A program made the position numbers and the translations under genes. A stretch of DNA of 64,000 bases from F1-120-MAGs118 sp013360535 (GTDB taxonomy: Bacteria > Planctomycetota > UBA1135 > GCA-002686595), in assembly GCA_026647215.1 (NCBI GenBank), contig JAPKHC010000001.1, positions 124,001-188,000 of the forward strand, written 5' to 3'. Below, piece by piece: positions 19,513-28,068 of the stretch. A model generated the notes under the pieces. It ran no database searches, was not told where the DNA came from, and worked only from the letters and a program-made list of their open reading frames with translations. How positions within the stretch are numbered: position 1 is the stretch's first letter; each line of letters starts with the position of its first letter.

Positions 19513-20658
19513 ATGCGAAACCTTCTCGATGCGGTGCTCATCGCGCTCGCCCTGCTCCTCGCGCCGCTCTCCACGGTCCGCGCGAGCCAGTCGCCCGCCT
19601 GCGACCAGTGCGGCGACCGCGGCATGGTCGCGTGCAAGCTGTGCGCGACAAAAGCCTGCAAGTCGGAGAAGGGCTTCCTGCACTGCTCGTTCGCGCTGCA
19701 GTGCGGCGACTGCGGCGGAACGCGCTGGCGCGAGTGCACGTTCTGCGAGCACGCGCCGGAGATCGACCTCAGCCTCGAGCGCAACAAGCTCGCGACCTGG
19801 CGCGCGACGCGGGCGCCGTTCGACGAGCACATGGGCCGCAAGGACATGCTGCACCTCGACAGCGAGCACTTCGCGCTGCTCTACGACGTGCCCCGCAGCG
19901 TCGTGAAGGGCGTGAGCGCGAGCCACGAGGCCGCGCACGTCGTGCTCGACCGGCTCGAGACGATCCACGCGGAGTTCATGCTCGACTGCGGCGCGGCGGA
20001 GAACGAACACGGCGCTCCGACGCAGGTGATGCTGTGGGGCAACGAGCGGGATCAGGAGAAGGCCTCGTCGAAGTGGACGCTCGAGCGCACGAGCGGCATC
20101 GCGAAGCTGATGGGCAAGGCGCCCGTGCTGTCGATCTGCTTCGGCAAGGGCAACGTGCGCACCGAGGCCGATCTCGAGCACGCGCTCGCGCATCAGGTCG
20201 CGCACTGCCTGCTCTCGAACCTGCACAAGGGCGTGTGGCTCGGCGGCAAGAAGTCGGGCTGGCTCGACGAGGGCTACGCGCACCTCGTGGAGATCCGCCG
20301 CACGGGTTCGGTCGAGCACTGGTGCTCGATCACCGACGAGGTCGCATCCAAGCTCAAGTTCGCGCGCTTCGAGGCGGAAGTGCTCGCGCGCGTCGGGGAC
20401 GGCAAGGTCACCGAGCTGGCCGCGATGTCGGGTCAGGACACGGTCGCTCTCTCGCCGGAACAGCGCCTTTTTGGCTGGTCTTACGTCGATTTCCTCACGC
20501 GCACGTACCCGGGCAAGCTCGGGCTCGTGGTCAAGTTCCTGCAGCAGGACAAGCCCACCTCCGAGGCGATCCAGCTCGGGGTCAACCGCTCGATCGACGA
20601 CTTCCAGCGCGACTGGGCGACCTGGGTGAAGGCGACCTATTCGAGCAAGAAGCGCTGA
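19513..20658 (+). CDS. Secreted DnaJ-type zinc-ribbon protein with rearranged metalloprotease motifs (paralogue 2)
   Basis: This 381-residue protein is homologous along its length to the one at 15225. It has a signal peptide (cleavage about residue 24), a cysteine cluster at 30-78 (CDQC, CKLC, CGDCGGTRWRECTFC), WGNERDQE, HQVAH at 227-231 and GWLDEG at 249-254. As in its paralogue, the HExxH glutamate is lost at the expected site (Gln228) and an HExxH (HEAAH, 138-142) is present on an earlier helix. The two paralogues flank the unknown secreted protein and the GT-C-like protein. It lies 54 bases after the GT-C-like gene and 6 bases before the GH38-like gene. Confidence 0.8.
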   Translation: MRNLLDAVLIALALLLAPLSTVRASQSPACDQCGDRGMVACKLCATKACKSEKGFLHCSFALQCGDCGGTRWRECTFCEHAPEIDLSLERNKLATWRATRAPFDEHMGRKDMLHLDSEHFALLYDVPRSVVKGVSASHEAAHVVLDRLETIHAEFMLDCGAAENEHGAPTQVMLWGNERDQEKASSKWTLERTSGIAKLMGKAPVLSICFGKGNVRTEADLEHALAHQVAHCLLSNLHKGVWLGGKKSGWLDEGYAHLVEIRRTGSVEHWCSITDEVASKLKFARFEAEVLARVGDGKVTELAAMSGQDTVALSPEQRLFGWSYVDFLTRTYPGKLGLVVKFLQQDKPTSEAIQLGVNRSIDDFQRDWATWVKATYSSKKR

Positions 20659-20664
20659 GCGCCG

Positions 20665-23175
20665 ATGAGCCCGCGACCGCTGCACTACACGTTTGGCGTG
20701 CACACGCACTGGATCGGGCCGCCGTGGGCGCCCGGTGCGGCGGCGCTCGTCTCGTCGGTGTCGAGCCTGCTCGAGTGGGTGAGCGCGACCGGCCTGCGCG
20801 GCAACCTCGACATCGATGCACTCGGCCTCGAGCGACTCGTGCTCGAACAACCGGCGCTGTTCGCGGCGCTCGTGCGAGCCGTCGAGGGCGGACAGGTCGA
20901 GCTCGTCGGCGGCAGCTGGGGCCAGCCTTGTGGCGTGCTGCACGGCGGCGAGTCGAACGTGCGCCAGCGCGTGTTCGGCGCTCGAGCGCTGCGGCGCCTC
21001 GTCGGCCGGTGGCCGCGCTCGTTCTGGACAGAGGAGCTCGACTTCTTCCCGCAGCTCCCGCAGCTGCTCGCGCTGTGCGGCTTCACCAGCGCCGGCCTCG
21101 CGCCGCAGTGGACCCGCAACACGCCGGAATTGCCGGAAGAATCGCACCCGCTCGTGGGGTGGGAGGCGCTCGACGGAACGCGCCTGCCGACGCTGCCGTG
21201 GAGCGCGTTCGCGCTCGCGCAGTGGCCCGAGGAGCTCGCGCGCGCGCTGAAGCCGAAGGCGCTCGGCCCTGCGGACGCGCTCGTCGTGCGCCAGTGGCTC
21301 GATGGCGTCGTCTCGAGCGAGGCGCTGGGGACCTTCGACGCCCGGGCCGCGCACGCGCTGCTCGCGGCCGACAAGCGCTTCGAGCTGCGTCCGGGAACGC
21401 ACTCCGAGCTCGTGAGCCTGCTGCGCGAGCTCCACCCCGACGCTCCGGCGCGGCGTTATTCGCTCGACGATGTCTGGCACGGCGTCACGCTCTCCAAGAA
21501 CGGCGACTACATCCCGCGCTACAGCCGCACGGCCGAGGAGCAGCTCCTCTCCGCCGAGAGCGTGAGCGCGCTCGCGTGCCTGTTCGGTCCGCCGTACGCC
21601 GCGGCGGAGCCTTACCCGCACCAGGAACTCGAGGAGGCGTGGCGCGACCTGCTCACGGCGCAGCACCACGAGTTCCACTCCGGCGAAGGCGACAACGGCG
21701 CCTCCGGCGAGCGCCTGTTCGAGCGCGCGATCGCGACCAGCTCGGAGGTCTTCGCGCGCACGCTCGAGCACCTCGGACGCCGCGTCGACGCGCTCGAAGG
21801 CAGCGCGATCGTGTTCAACACGCTCGGCTGGACGCGCGACGTCGTGCACGACCACGGCGTAGTGCGCTCGGTGCCCGCCTACGGCTACCGCGTCGTCGAT
21901 CCCTACGACGAGATCGAGGAGCCGCGCCTGGGCCGCATCGAGATGCGCGAGGAAGAAGCCGAGTTCACGCTCGCGCGCGGCAACTTCGAGGTGCGCATCG
22001 ACCGCGCGAGCGGCCTCGTGCGCCAGATCTTCTCGCGCGACTGGCCCGACGGCATCCTCGGCGCGGGCAAGCCGCTCGGCGGCCTCGAGATGCGCCGCAA
22101 CCGCTCGCTCGAGCGCTTCGAGACCGTCAACGAGTCGAGCACCGAGAGCTCCGGGGATTTCGCCGAGTTCGTGTTCCTGCGCGAGGGCAAGGCCGGCAGC
22201 CGCATCCGCGTCACGTACTCGATGTCGATGCTGCACGACGCGCTCTGGATCCGCCTGCAGGGCGAGAACGTCGCGCGTCCCGACCCGGGGCTCGCGTCCG
22301 CGCTCGGACTCGCGATCCGCCCGGTCTTCCGGCCTGCAGCGCTCCTGCACGACCATCCCTACGGCACGAGCGAGGTGACAGCCGAGCGCAACCGCGTGCG
22401 CAAGTACCCGACCGGCGACGCCATCTCGTCGTCGCAGGTGTTCGAGGAGGTCGTGCGCCCGTTCACGGCCTCGAGCTTCGTCGACCTGCTCGAGACCGAC
22501 GCCGCCGGGCGTGGCCTGCTCGTCGTGCACGACGGCTGCCAGCAATTCCAGCGCGACACCCATGGCGTGCGCGCGCTGCTGCACTCCTGCGACCTGTGGG
22601 ATGGCGACCACTACGACAACGTCTTCGACGCCGAGCTGTGGCTCGCGCCGCATGCGACGCTGCGCCCGACCGAACGCATGCGCCTCGCAATGGAGTGCAA
22701 CCTCGGATCGCCGCGCTTCGAGAGCTTCGCGTCGGCGCTGGGCGGCGGCGACTTGCCGGCGACACTCGGCGCGCTCGACGTCGACGCGCCCAACGTGCTC
22801 TGCACGGCCTTCCATCGCGACCGCTCCGCATCCGCTGCGTCGCTCGCGGGCTCCTTCGCGAGCGCCGCGACCGACCCGCACGTGATCCGCCTCGTCGAAT
22901 TCGACGGGAAACCCGCGGAAGTGACGCTGCGCCTGCCCGGCCCGATCGCGAGCGCCGCGCGCACCGACCTGCTCGGTGGCGTGCTCGAGCGCCTCACCCC
23001 GCGCGCCGCGCCCGCGCCGTTCGGACCCGCCCAGTTGCCGTGGAGCGCGCTGCGTTTCTCGATGCGCCCGCACGAGATCGCGACGATCCAGGTCGACCTC
23101 GAGTTCGGCCGCCACCAGCCGCTCGATCCCGCGAAGGCGCGGGTCGCCTGGGCCGCGGCCAGCCGTCGGCGTTGA
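20665..23175 (+). CDS. GH38-like alpha-mannosidase family protein
   Basis: This 836-residue protein has no signal peptide, so it is probably cytoplasmic. The N-terminal catalytic-type barrel has GVHTHWIGPPW (residues 11-21) and SFWTEELDFFPQLPQLL. The middle domain has TAQHHEFHSGEG and the C-terminal beta domains start near IVFNTLGWTRDVV, all in GH38 order. The zinc ligand Asp of THWDREW is Ile17, and the nucleophile Asp position appears to be Glu, so activity on mannosides is uncertain. It ends 3 bases from the convergent EamA gene and closes the hutI-ftcD operon. Confidence 0.75.
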   Translation: MSPRPLHYTFGVHTHWIGPPWAPGAAALVSSVSSLLEWVSATGLRGNLDIDALGLERLVLEQPALFAALVRAVEGGQVELVGGSWGQPCGVLHGGESNVRQRVFGARALRRLVGRWPRSFWTEELDFFPQLPQLLALCGFTSAGLAPQWTRNTPELPEESHPLVGWEALDGTRLPTLPWSAFALAQWPEELARALKPKALGPADALVVRQWLDGVVSSEALGTFDARAAHALLAADKRFELRPGTHSELVSLLRELHPDAPARRYSLDDVWHGVTLSKNGDYIPRYSRTAEEQLLSAESVSALACLFGPPYAAAEPYPHQELEEAWRDLLTAQHHEFHSGEGDNGASGERLFERAIATSSEVFARTLEHLGRRVDALEGSAIVFNTLGWTRDVVHDHGVVRSVPAYGYRVVDPYDEIEEPRLGRIEMREEEAEFTLARGNFEVRIDRASGLVRQIFSRDWPDGILGAGKPLGGLEMRRNRSLERFETVNESSTESSGDFAEFVFLREGKAGSRIRVTYSMSMLHDALWIRLQGENVARPDPGLASALGLAIRPVFRPAALLHDHPYGTSEVTAERNRVRKYPTGDAISSSQVFEEVVRPFTASSFVDLLETDAAGRGLLVVHDGCQQFQRDTHGVRALLHSCDLWDGDHYDNVFDAELWLAPHATLRPTERMRLAMECNLGSPRFESFASALGGGDLPATLGALDVDAPNVLCTAFHRDRSASAASLAGSFASAATDPHVIRLVEFDGKPAEVTLRLPGPIASAARTDLLGGVLERLTPRAAPAPFGPAQLPWSALRFSMRPHEIATIQVDLEFGRHQPLDPAKARVAWAAASRRR

Positions 23176-23178
23176 CAC

Positions 23179-24069
23179 TCACTTGCGCACGGCGAGCGCG
23201 ATGCCGCCGAGGATGCAGGCCGCGCCGGCCACGGTCCACTCCGTGAGCGCCTCGCCGTACAGGAGCCCGAGCAGCATCGCGACCACGGGCGTCACGTACG
23301 AGATCAGGCTCATCGTGTTCGCCTTGACGTAACGCATCAGCCAGAAATACAGGCCGAACGTGAGCACCGTGCCCGCGAGCGAGAGGTACGTCACGGTCAG
23401 GATCGCGCGCGGCGTCCACGGCACGCTCGCGACGTCCTCGGTCGCCAGCGCGAGCGCGCACAGCAGCGCCGCGCCGAAGGCCATCGCGTTGCGGTTGAGC
23501 TCGAGCGAGCGCACTCCCGCGCCGCTGTGCTTGACGAGCGTGTTGCCGACCGTCGAGACGGTGGGGGAGAGGAGCAGCAGCGCCGCCGCCGGAACGGCCT
23601 CGGGGCCGAGCTTCGGCAGGTCCTTCACGAACAGCAGCACGAGCCCGCCCAGTCCCAGCGTGAAACCCGCCCAGTGCGTCGGCCGCAGGCGCTCGGAAGG
23701 CAGGAACAGGTGCCCCGCGATCGCCGACAGCATCGGGAACACGCCCCACAGCAGCGCGACGAGCGCCGAGGGCAGGATCGTCTCCGTGCGGTACACGATC
23801 GCGTAGGAGCACGCGAAGTTGCACAGCCCGAGCGTGAGCCACAGCCATGCGGGCGGGGACTTGCCGCTCTCGCGCCGGCCCAGCGTCCGCGCGACGACCG
23901 CCATGCCGAGGGCCGCGACCACGAAACGCGTCGCTGCGGCCGTGAAGGGCGGCAGGTCCCGCAGCCCGTCGCGGATCACGACCCACGTGCTGCCCCAGAT
24001 GAGGCACAGGAGCGCGATCAGCGCGACGACGGTGGGGCGGGACGGGCCGCGCGAGGGGTCAGCGCTCAT
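23179..24069 (-). CDS. EamA/DMT-superfamily transporter
   Basis: The 296-residue inner-membrane protein has ten hydrophobic segments in two EamA repeats. Each repeat has the typical start and end: CLIWGSTWVVIRDGL near residue 18, PLxxxL-type helices, and AGAACILGGIALAV at the end. Family members export amino acids or metabolites; the substrate cannot be read from sequence. ATG 24069 is chosen, since upstream residues are not hydrophobic and not conserved. The end is tail to tail with the GH38-like gene. Confidence 0.88.
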   Translation of the reverse strand: MSADPSRGPSRPTVVALIALLCLIWGSTWVVIRDGLRDLPPFTAAATRFVVAALGMAVVARTLGRRESGKSPPAWLWLTLGLCNFACSYAIVYRTETILPSALVALLWGVFPMLSAIAGHLFLPSERLRPTHWAGFTLGLGGLVLLFVKDLPKLGPEAVPAAALLLLSPTVSTVGNTLVKHSGAGVRSLELNRNAMAFGAALLCALALATEDVASVPWTPRAILTVTYLSLAGTVLTFGLYFWLMRYVKANTMSLISYVTPVVAMLLGLLYGEALTEWTVAGAACILGGIALAVRK

Positions 24070-24152
24070 GGAAGCGGGGCGCGCTCCACAGGAAGCGCGC
24101 CCCACCATGCTGACGACCCGCGCGCGCGTTTGCACGCGTCCGCGAATCGACT

Positions 24153-26714
24153 TCAGTCGCAGAACGTGACCTGCAGGCCGTTCGAGAGGCCGTCGCCGAA
24201 CGTGTCCTGCGAGTCGCGGAACCACCACTGGTAGTAGCGCGTCGTGCCGACCATCGCCGGGGTGACCGGGATCGCGTACTCGGCGTGCGAGCTGGAGTTC
24301 GTCTGCAGGACCGGCGAGCGCGTCACCGGAGCCTTGGCGCACAGGAGGCCGTTGTGGAACGGGCCGCTGTGCGACAGCGAACCGTAGAACGCCAGCGCGT
24401 TGCGGTTGGGCAGCGCGTTGTCGAGCGTGAGCACGAAGTCGTTGCTCGACACGCGCGGGGAACCGCTCGAGCCGATCTGCGGCACCGTGAAGGTCGAGGT
24501 CATCTTGGCCGTGCAGTAAGTCACCGGCGCCGGGCACACCGGGCCCGCCGTCACGCCCGTCGCCCACAGCGCGAAGTCCGTGACGTTCGTCGGAGCGCCC
24601 GTCACCGGGTGCGTATTGACGTTGTCGCCGCGCACCTCGACGTGCCATGTGCCGGCCGCGGGGCTCTGCACGAACACGTTCTCGACCGTGTCCTTGGTGT
24701 TGGCCGCGCCGCCCGACGTCGACCACAGGCCGTTCGTCAGCCCGTTGTTGCCGTAATACACGGTGCCCGAAGGCGACGTGACGACGAGCGTCAGGTCGTT
24801 CTTGCGGTGCTGCGTCGACGAGACCGTGCCCTGGTTGTCGCGGTAGACGAGCGTGACGCGCAGGGCGGGCTCACCCGCGCCCACGTTGAGGTCGTAGGCC
24901 ACGCTGCCGAGGTTGGTGACCGGATCGGTCTGGTCGACGTAGAACGTCTTCGAGGCGCGCTCGTAGAGCGAACGGACGTCGGGATGCCCGAAGCCCTGCT
25001 TGGCGCGCGAGAGGTTCGCGCTCGAGCCCGAGAAGCTCCAGCTCGTCGCCGTGTTGATCATCGCCGCCTTGGCGAGCGTGAAGTGCGGACGGCTCTCGAA
25101 CACGGTGCCCGAACCGGCCGGGTTGCCGAACAGCCCCAGATGCCACATCTGGAAGAAGATCCCGAAGTGGCCCGACGAGATCGGGGTCGCCGCGCTCGTG
25201 CCGCCGAAGTTCGAGTAGTAGTCGCCGTTCGCGTAGCCGCCGGAGCCGCGCACGTCGGGGCAGTTGACGCCGTCGTAGAAGTAGGCGAGGTCGGGCTTCA
25301 TGCGCTGGTCGGCGGCCGGGCCGATGCTCGCGCCGCCCCAGTTGTCGTCGGCGTAGGTCAGCGTGCCTTCGTGGTTGATGCCGCCGATCGAGATGATGTT
25401 CTTGGCCCAGGCCTGCGGGCGCGAGCTCTGCGTGTTCGCGTTCGACTGTGACTGCAGGATCGTGAAGTCGTTGAGCGCGATGATGTCGTCCATCTCGGCC
25501 GAGATGGAGTTGTAGGAGGTCGTCAGGCTCGAACCCCAGGAGTTCGACTGCAGCACGGCCTTGTAGTTGAGCGCCGGGTTGACGAGCTCGGCCGTGTGCG
25601 CGTAGCGGCTGCCGCCGGAGAACGAGCTGTAGTAGCCGACGATCAGCTGGGCGCTCGGCAGCATGCCGCGGGCCGCCGCGTTGGCCGCGCCCGTGCCGGC
25701 GACGATGCCCGCCGTGCACGTGCCGTGGCTGCCGGAGGGCACCGAGCCGTGGCTGATCGGCGCGTTGAAGTCGGGGTGGCCGACGTCGCAACCGCCGTCG
25801 AGCACCTCGACGCGCACGCCCTGGCCCGTCAGGCCCGCGACGCTCTCGACATGGTTCGCGCCGCCGAACTGGCGCACGATGTCCATGTCCTCCTCGGGCG
25901 CGCCCCACGGGTCGAGGAAGCGCACGACATCGAGCCCCGCGATCGCGCCGAGTGCCGCGGGCGGCAGCGTGACTTCCATGCGGAAGCCCTCGGGCACGAG
26001 CAGGTCGACCGAACCGCCGAGCTCGACCACACGCTGCGCCACGACGTTCTGCTCCGCGAGCCCGCGCCGGAAGACCTGCACGTTGTAGCGGCGCGCGCCT
26101 TCGATGCGGCCCGCGCGCAGCTCCGCGAGCAGGTCGGTGTCGATCCGGAACTCGGGGTGGTAGCTCGTCACCGCGCGCACGAACGGCAGCGCCGCGACGG
26201 CCGCGCTCGTCTTGGCGTCCATGCGCACGAGGTGCGCGTGGCTCTCGACGAAGTCGAACACCTCGCCACCCAGCGCCACGATCGCGTCGGAGTACTCGAC
26301 GAGCGGCTGCGTGCGGTACTGCACGATCTGCACGCCACCCTGACCCGCGCCCAGCGGCGAGTTCGAGAAGTCCGGGGCGCCCTGCGCCGGATCGAACCGC
26401 GCGCGGCGCAGCAGCAGCTCGTAGCTCGTCGGCTTCACGGCCTGCACGGCCTTGCCGTCGAGGCTGATCGCGTACCAGTCCTGCGCTCCCGCCGCACCCG
26501 TCTCCGTCCAGGTCGCGATCGCCGCACCGCCGGGCGTCACGCGCACCGCGCGCAGGTCGCGCACCTCATGGCGCGTCGAGTGGACCGTCGGCCCACCGGA
26601 CTCCCAACGGATCACGCTGCCGTCGCCACTGGTGGCGAGCTCGAACTGCGCTCGGGCCGCCGGCGCGAGCAGGGCGGGAAGGATGAGCCAGGCGACGCGG
26701 GGTAGGAACGACAT
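24153..26714 (-). CDS. Secreted subtilisin-like serine protease (S8) with planctomycete C-terminal module
   Basis: This 853-residue precursor has a signal peptide (MSFLPRVAWLILPALLAPAARA). A propeptide-like region follows, then the S8 domain with D (VEVLDGGCDVGHPDF), H (GSHGTCTAG) and S (FGGTSAATP). A jelly-roll P-like domain (LRVTLVYRDNQGTV) comes next. The last 130 residues carry YCTAKMTS...IGSSGSPRV and end YYQWWFRDSQ...SNGLQVTF, a module I recognise from secreted planctomycete proteins. It is likely exported to the periplasm or outside. ATG 26714 directly precedes the signal peptide. Confidence 0.9.
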   Translation of the reverse strand: MSFLPRVAWLILPALLAPAARAQFELATSGDGSVIRWESGGPTVHSTRHEVRDLRAVRVTPGGAAIATWTETGAAGAQDWYAISLDGKAVQAVKPTSYELLLRRARFDPAQGAPDFSNSPLGAGQGGVQIVQYRTQPLVEYSDAIVALGGEVFDFVESHAHLVRMDAKTSAAVAALPFVRAVTSYHPEFRIDTDLLAELRAGRIEGARRYNVQVFRRGLAEQNVVAQRVVELGGSVDLLVPEGFRMEVTLPPAALGAIAGLDVVRFLDPWGAPEEDMDIVRQFGGANHVESVAGLTGQGVRVEVLDGGCDVGHPDFNAPISHGSVPSGSHGTCTAGIVAGTGAANAAARGMLPSAQLIVGYYSSFSGGSRYAHTAELVNPALNYKAVLQSNSWGSSLTTSYNSISAEMDDIIALNDFTILQSQSNANTQSSRPQAWAKNIISIGGINHEGTLTYADDNWGGASIGPAADQRMKPDLAYFYDGVNCPDVRGSGGYANGDYYSNFGGTSAATPISSGHFGIFFQMWHLGLFGNPAGSGTVFESRPHFTLAKAAMINTATSWSFSGSSANLSRAKQGFGHPDVRSLYERASKTFYVDQTDPVTNLGSVAYDLNVGAGEPALRVTLVYRDNQGTVSSTQHRKNDLTLVVTSPSGTVYYGNNGLTNGLWSTSGGAANTKDTVENVFVQSPAAGTWHVEVRGDNVNTHPVTGAPTNVTDFALWATGVTAGPVCPAPVTYCTAKMTSTFTVPQIGSSGSPRVSSNDFVLTLDNALPNRNALAFYGSLSHSGPFHNGLLCAKAPVTRSPVLQTNSSSHAEYAIPVTPAMVGTTRYYQWWFRDSQDTFGDGLSNGLQVTFCD

Positions 26715-26929
26715 GCGGGGGCTCCTGAGGGGTAGGGGAAACAATCCGACTTCGAGCTTAGGCGCCGCCCGGAAAACCCGCCACGGACGAGCCCGGCCCG
26801 GCCCGCTTTCGACGCCCCTCCGCACCCCCAGGTTCCGACGGTTTGGGATCCAACGGGGCCTTCCGCGTCGTTTCGCGTTTCCCGCGGGCCAAACGCCTCG
26901 GATTCCGCCCGCCAGCGCCCCTTTCGGCG
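26715..26929. other. Gap between comJ and the S8 protease
   Basis: This 215-base region must carry the protease promoter and the 3' end of the comJ transcript. No clear promoter box or strong hairpin is visible. Confidence 0.35.
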
Positions 26930-27400
26930 TCAGGCCGGAGTGGCATTCATCGACAGGGCCGCGGGCGGGCGCAGGCGAGCGTCCGCGACCAGGATCGCGG
27001 CCTTGATGGCCGTGCCCACCGGCTCGAGCTCAAAGTGAGCCCACATCCTGCCGTCGGGACAGCGACCATGGCTGAAAGTCGCGGCGTATTCGCCGCCTGC
27101 AAGCTGCAGCCGGATCGAACCCGACAGCGTTGCGAGTTCGAGCTCGCCATGGACCGGGACCGTGAACGGAACGCGGATCGAGCGCTCGGGAGCAGCCAGT
27201 TCCGCGGACGAGCGAGCAGGTCGGCCGACGGTGATCTCGATCAGGCCACTCGCCTCGAGGGTCGCGAACGACACGCTCCCGTTCCTCCACGAGAAGCCTT
27301 GCCGCACGTGCGCGTCCGTCCAGTCGTTGAACGGCTGAGCAAGCCGCGAGTCGAACAGCGCGAGCTGCCCGTAGGAGACTTCGAGGACGAATTTGGACAC
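26930..27400 (-). CDS. comJ: ComJ-like protein (nuclease-inhibitor / immunity type)
   Basis: This 156-residue protein begins SKFVLEVSYGQLALFD, then WTDAHVRQGFSWRNGSVSF, which is the signature of the competence protein J family (B. subtilis ComJ inhibits the nuclease NucA). In other bacteria ComJ domains occur as immunity proteins next to nuclease toxins. The start is GTG 27400 with GGAGGAG at 27415-27409, 8 bases upstream. No NucA-like gene is nearby. It forms a close cluster with the two small genes upstream, in DNA less GC-rich than the surroundings. Confidence 0.72.
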   Translation of the reverse strand: MSKFVLEVSYGQLALFDSRLAQPFNDWTDAHVRQGFSWRNGSVSFATLEASGLIEITVGRPARSSAELAAPERSIRVPFTVPVHGELELATLSGSIRLQLAGGEYAATFSHGRCPDGRMWAHFELEPVGTAIKAAILVADARLRPPAALSMNATPA

Positions 27401-27402
27401 CG

Positions 27403-27603
27403 CTAACGCTCCTCCGCCCGGAGCTTGGCCAGCTGCGCGAGCGCTACTTCTGGGCGCAACTGGTGTTCGGGCTCGTGGCTCGCCGTCATCTGTGCAGCGA
27501 AATCCAGCTCCACGGCAGCCTCCTCGAGCTGACCGCGACGCAAGTACACCCGCGCCGTCTGCGTTCGAAGGGAAACTGCTTTGGATCGGTACCTCAGGCG
27601 CAT
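27403..27603 (-). CDS. Small TPR-like helical protein
   Basis: This 66-residue protein looks like a single TPR hairpin: TARVYLRRGQLEEAAVELDFAAQMTASH, then a second helix rich in Ala, Leu, Glu and Arg. It starts at ATG 27603, 3 bases after the preceding stop, and ends 2 bases before the comJ start, so it belongs to the same transcript. It could be a fragment of a longer TPR protein. No function is assigned. Confidence 0.5.
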   Translation of the reverse strand: MRLRYRSKAVSLRTQTARVYLRRGQLEEAAVELDFAAQMTASHEPEHQLRPEVALAQLAKLRAEER

Positions 27604-27606
27604 CCG

Positions 27607-28068
27607 TCACTCGATCTCGTGGACAGTACACTCCAGAAGGATCTTCACTCGAGACTCCAGCATGCTCGCGTGCTCTTCGTTCGGAGTCACGCCAACCGGG
27701 TAAACAGTTGATAGGTCCTTGCCTTCTCGAACTGCATTCACCCAATCCTGCATCAACTCACAGTAGGCAACCAGCGCGGCCTTGGGTGTCTCGGCGTCAT
27801 CGGCCACAACGTAGGCGGACGGCAGGTCACCGACAATCACCCATGCCCACCCTTGGCGCGCGCGAGTGATTCTCAGGTGGAACAGAAAGATGCCGATGAT
27901 GTCGCCAATCCCAAACGCATAGTAGTCATCGAGGATCGACTCACACCACTCGTGGTCCGAGATCCACGTCTTGGCTCGTTCGAGAAGGGCCTTCAACTTC
28001 GCGGTTTCTTCATCGTCATAACCGCGAAGTTGCTTGCCGGGCGTGAATCGCTCGAGATCCAGCTTCAT
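27607..28068 (-). CDS. Small soluble protein of an uncharacterised GDLPxAY family
   Basis: The 153-residue protein has an acidic helical N-terminus (YDDEETAKLKALLERAKTW), then SILDDYYAFGIGDIIGIFLFHL and WVIVGDLPSAYVV in the middle, and a helical end. I recall similar GDLP-containing small proteins as widespread hypothetical or immunity-like proteins but cannot name the domain. GC is low: I count about 53 percent over 27601-27660, against about 75 percent over 28561-28620. ATG 28068 is preferred; an in-frame ATG ten codons upstream is possible. Confidence 0.65.
   Translation of the reverse strand: MKLDLERFTPGKQLRGYDDEETAKLKALLERAKTWISDHEWCESILDDYYAFGIGDIIGIFLFHLRITRARQGWAWVIVGDLPSAYVVADDAETPKAALVAYCELMQDWVNAVREGKDLSTVYPVGVTPNEEHASMLESRVKILLECTVHEIE

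Noticed and set aside
19441..23246. Very long open frames on both strands (1245 and 1212 residues) over the zinc-ribbon paralogue and GH38-like genes
   Set aside because: They are Arg/Ala/Gly-rich without domains and mirror the third-position GC of the real plus-strand genes.
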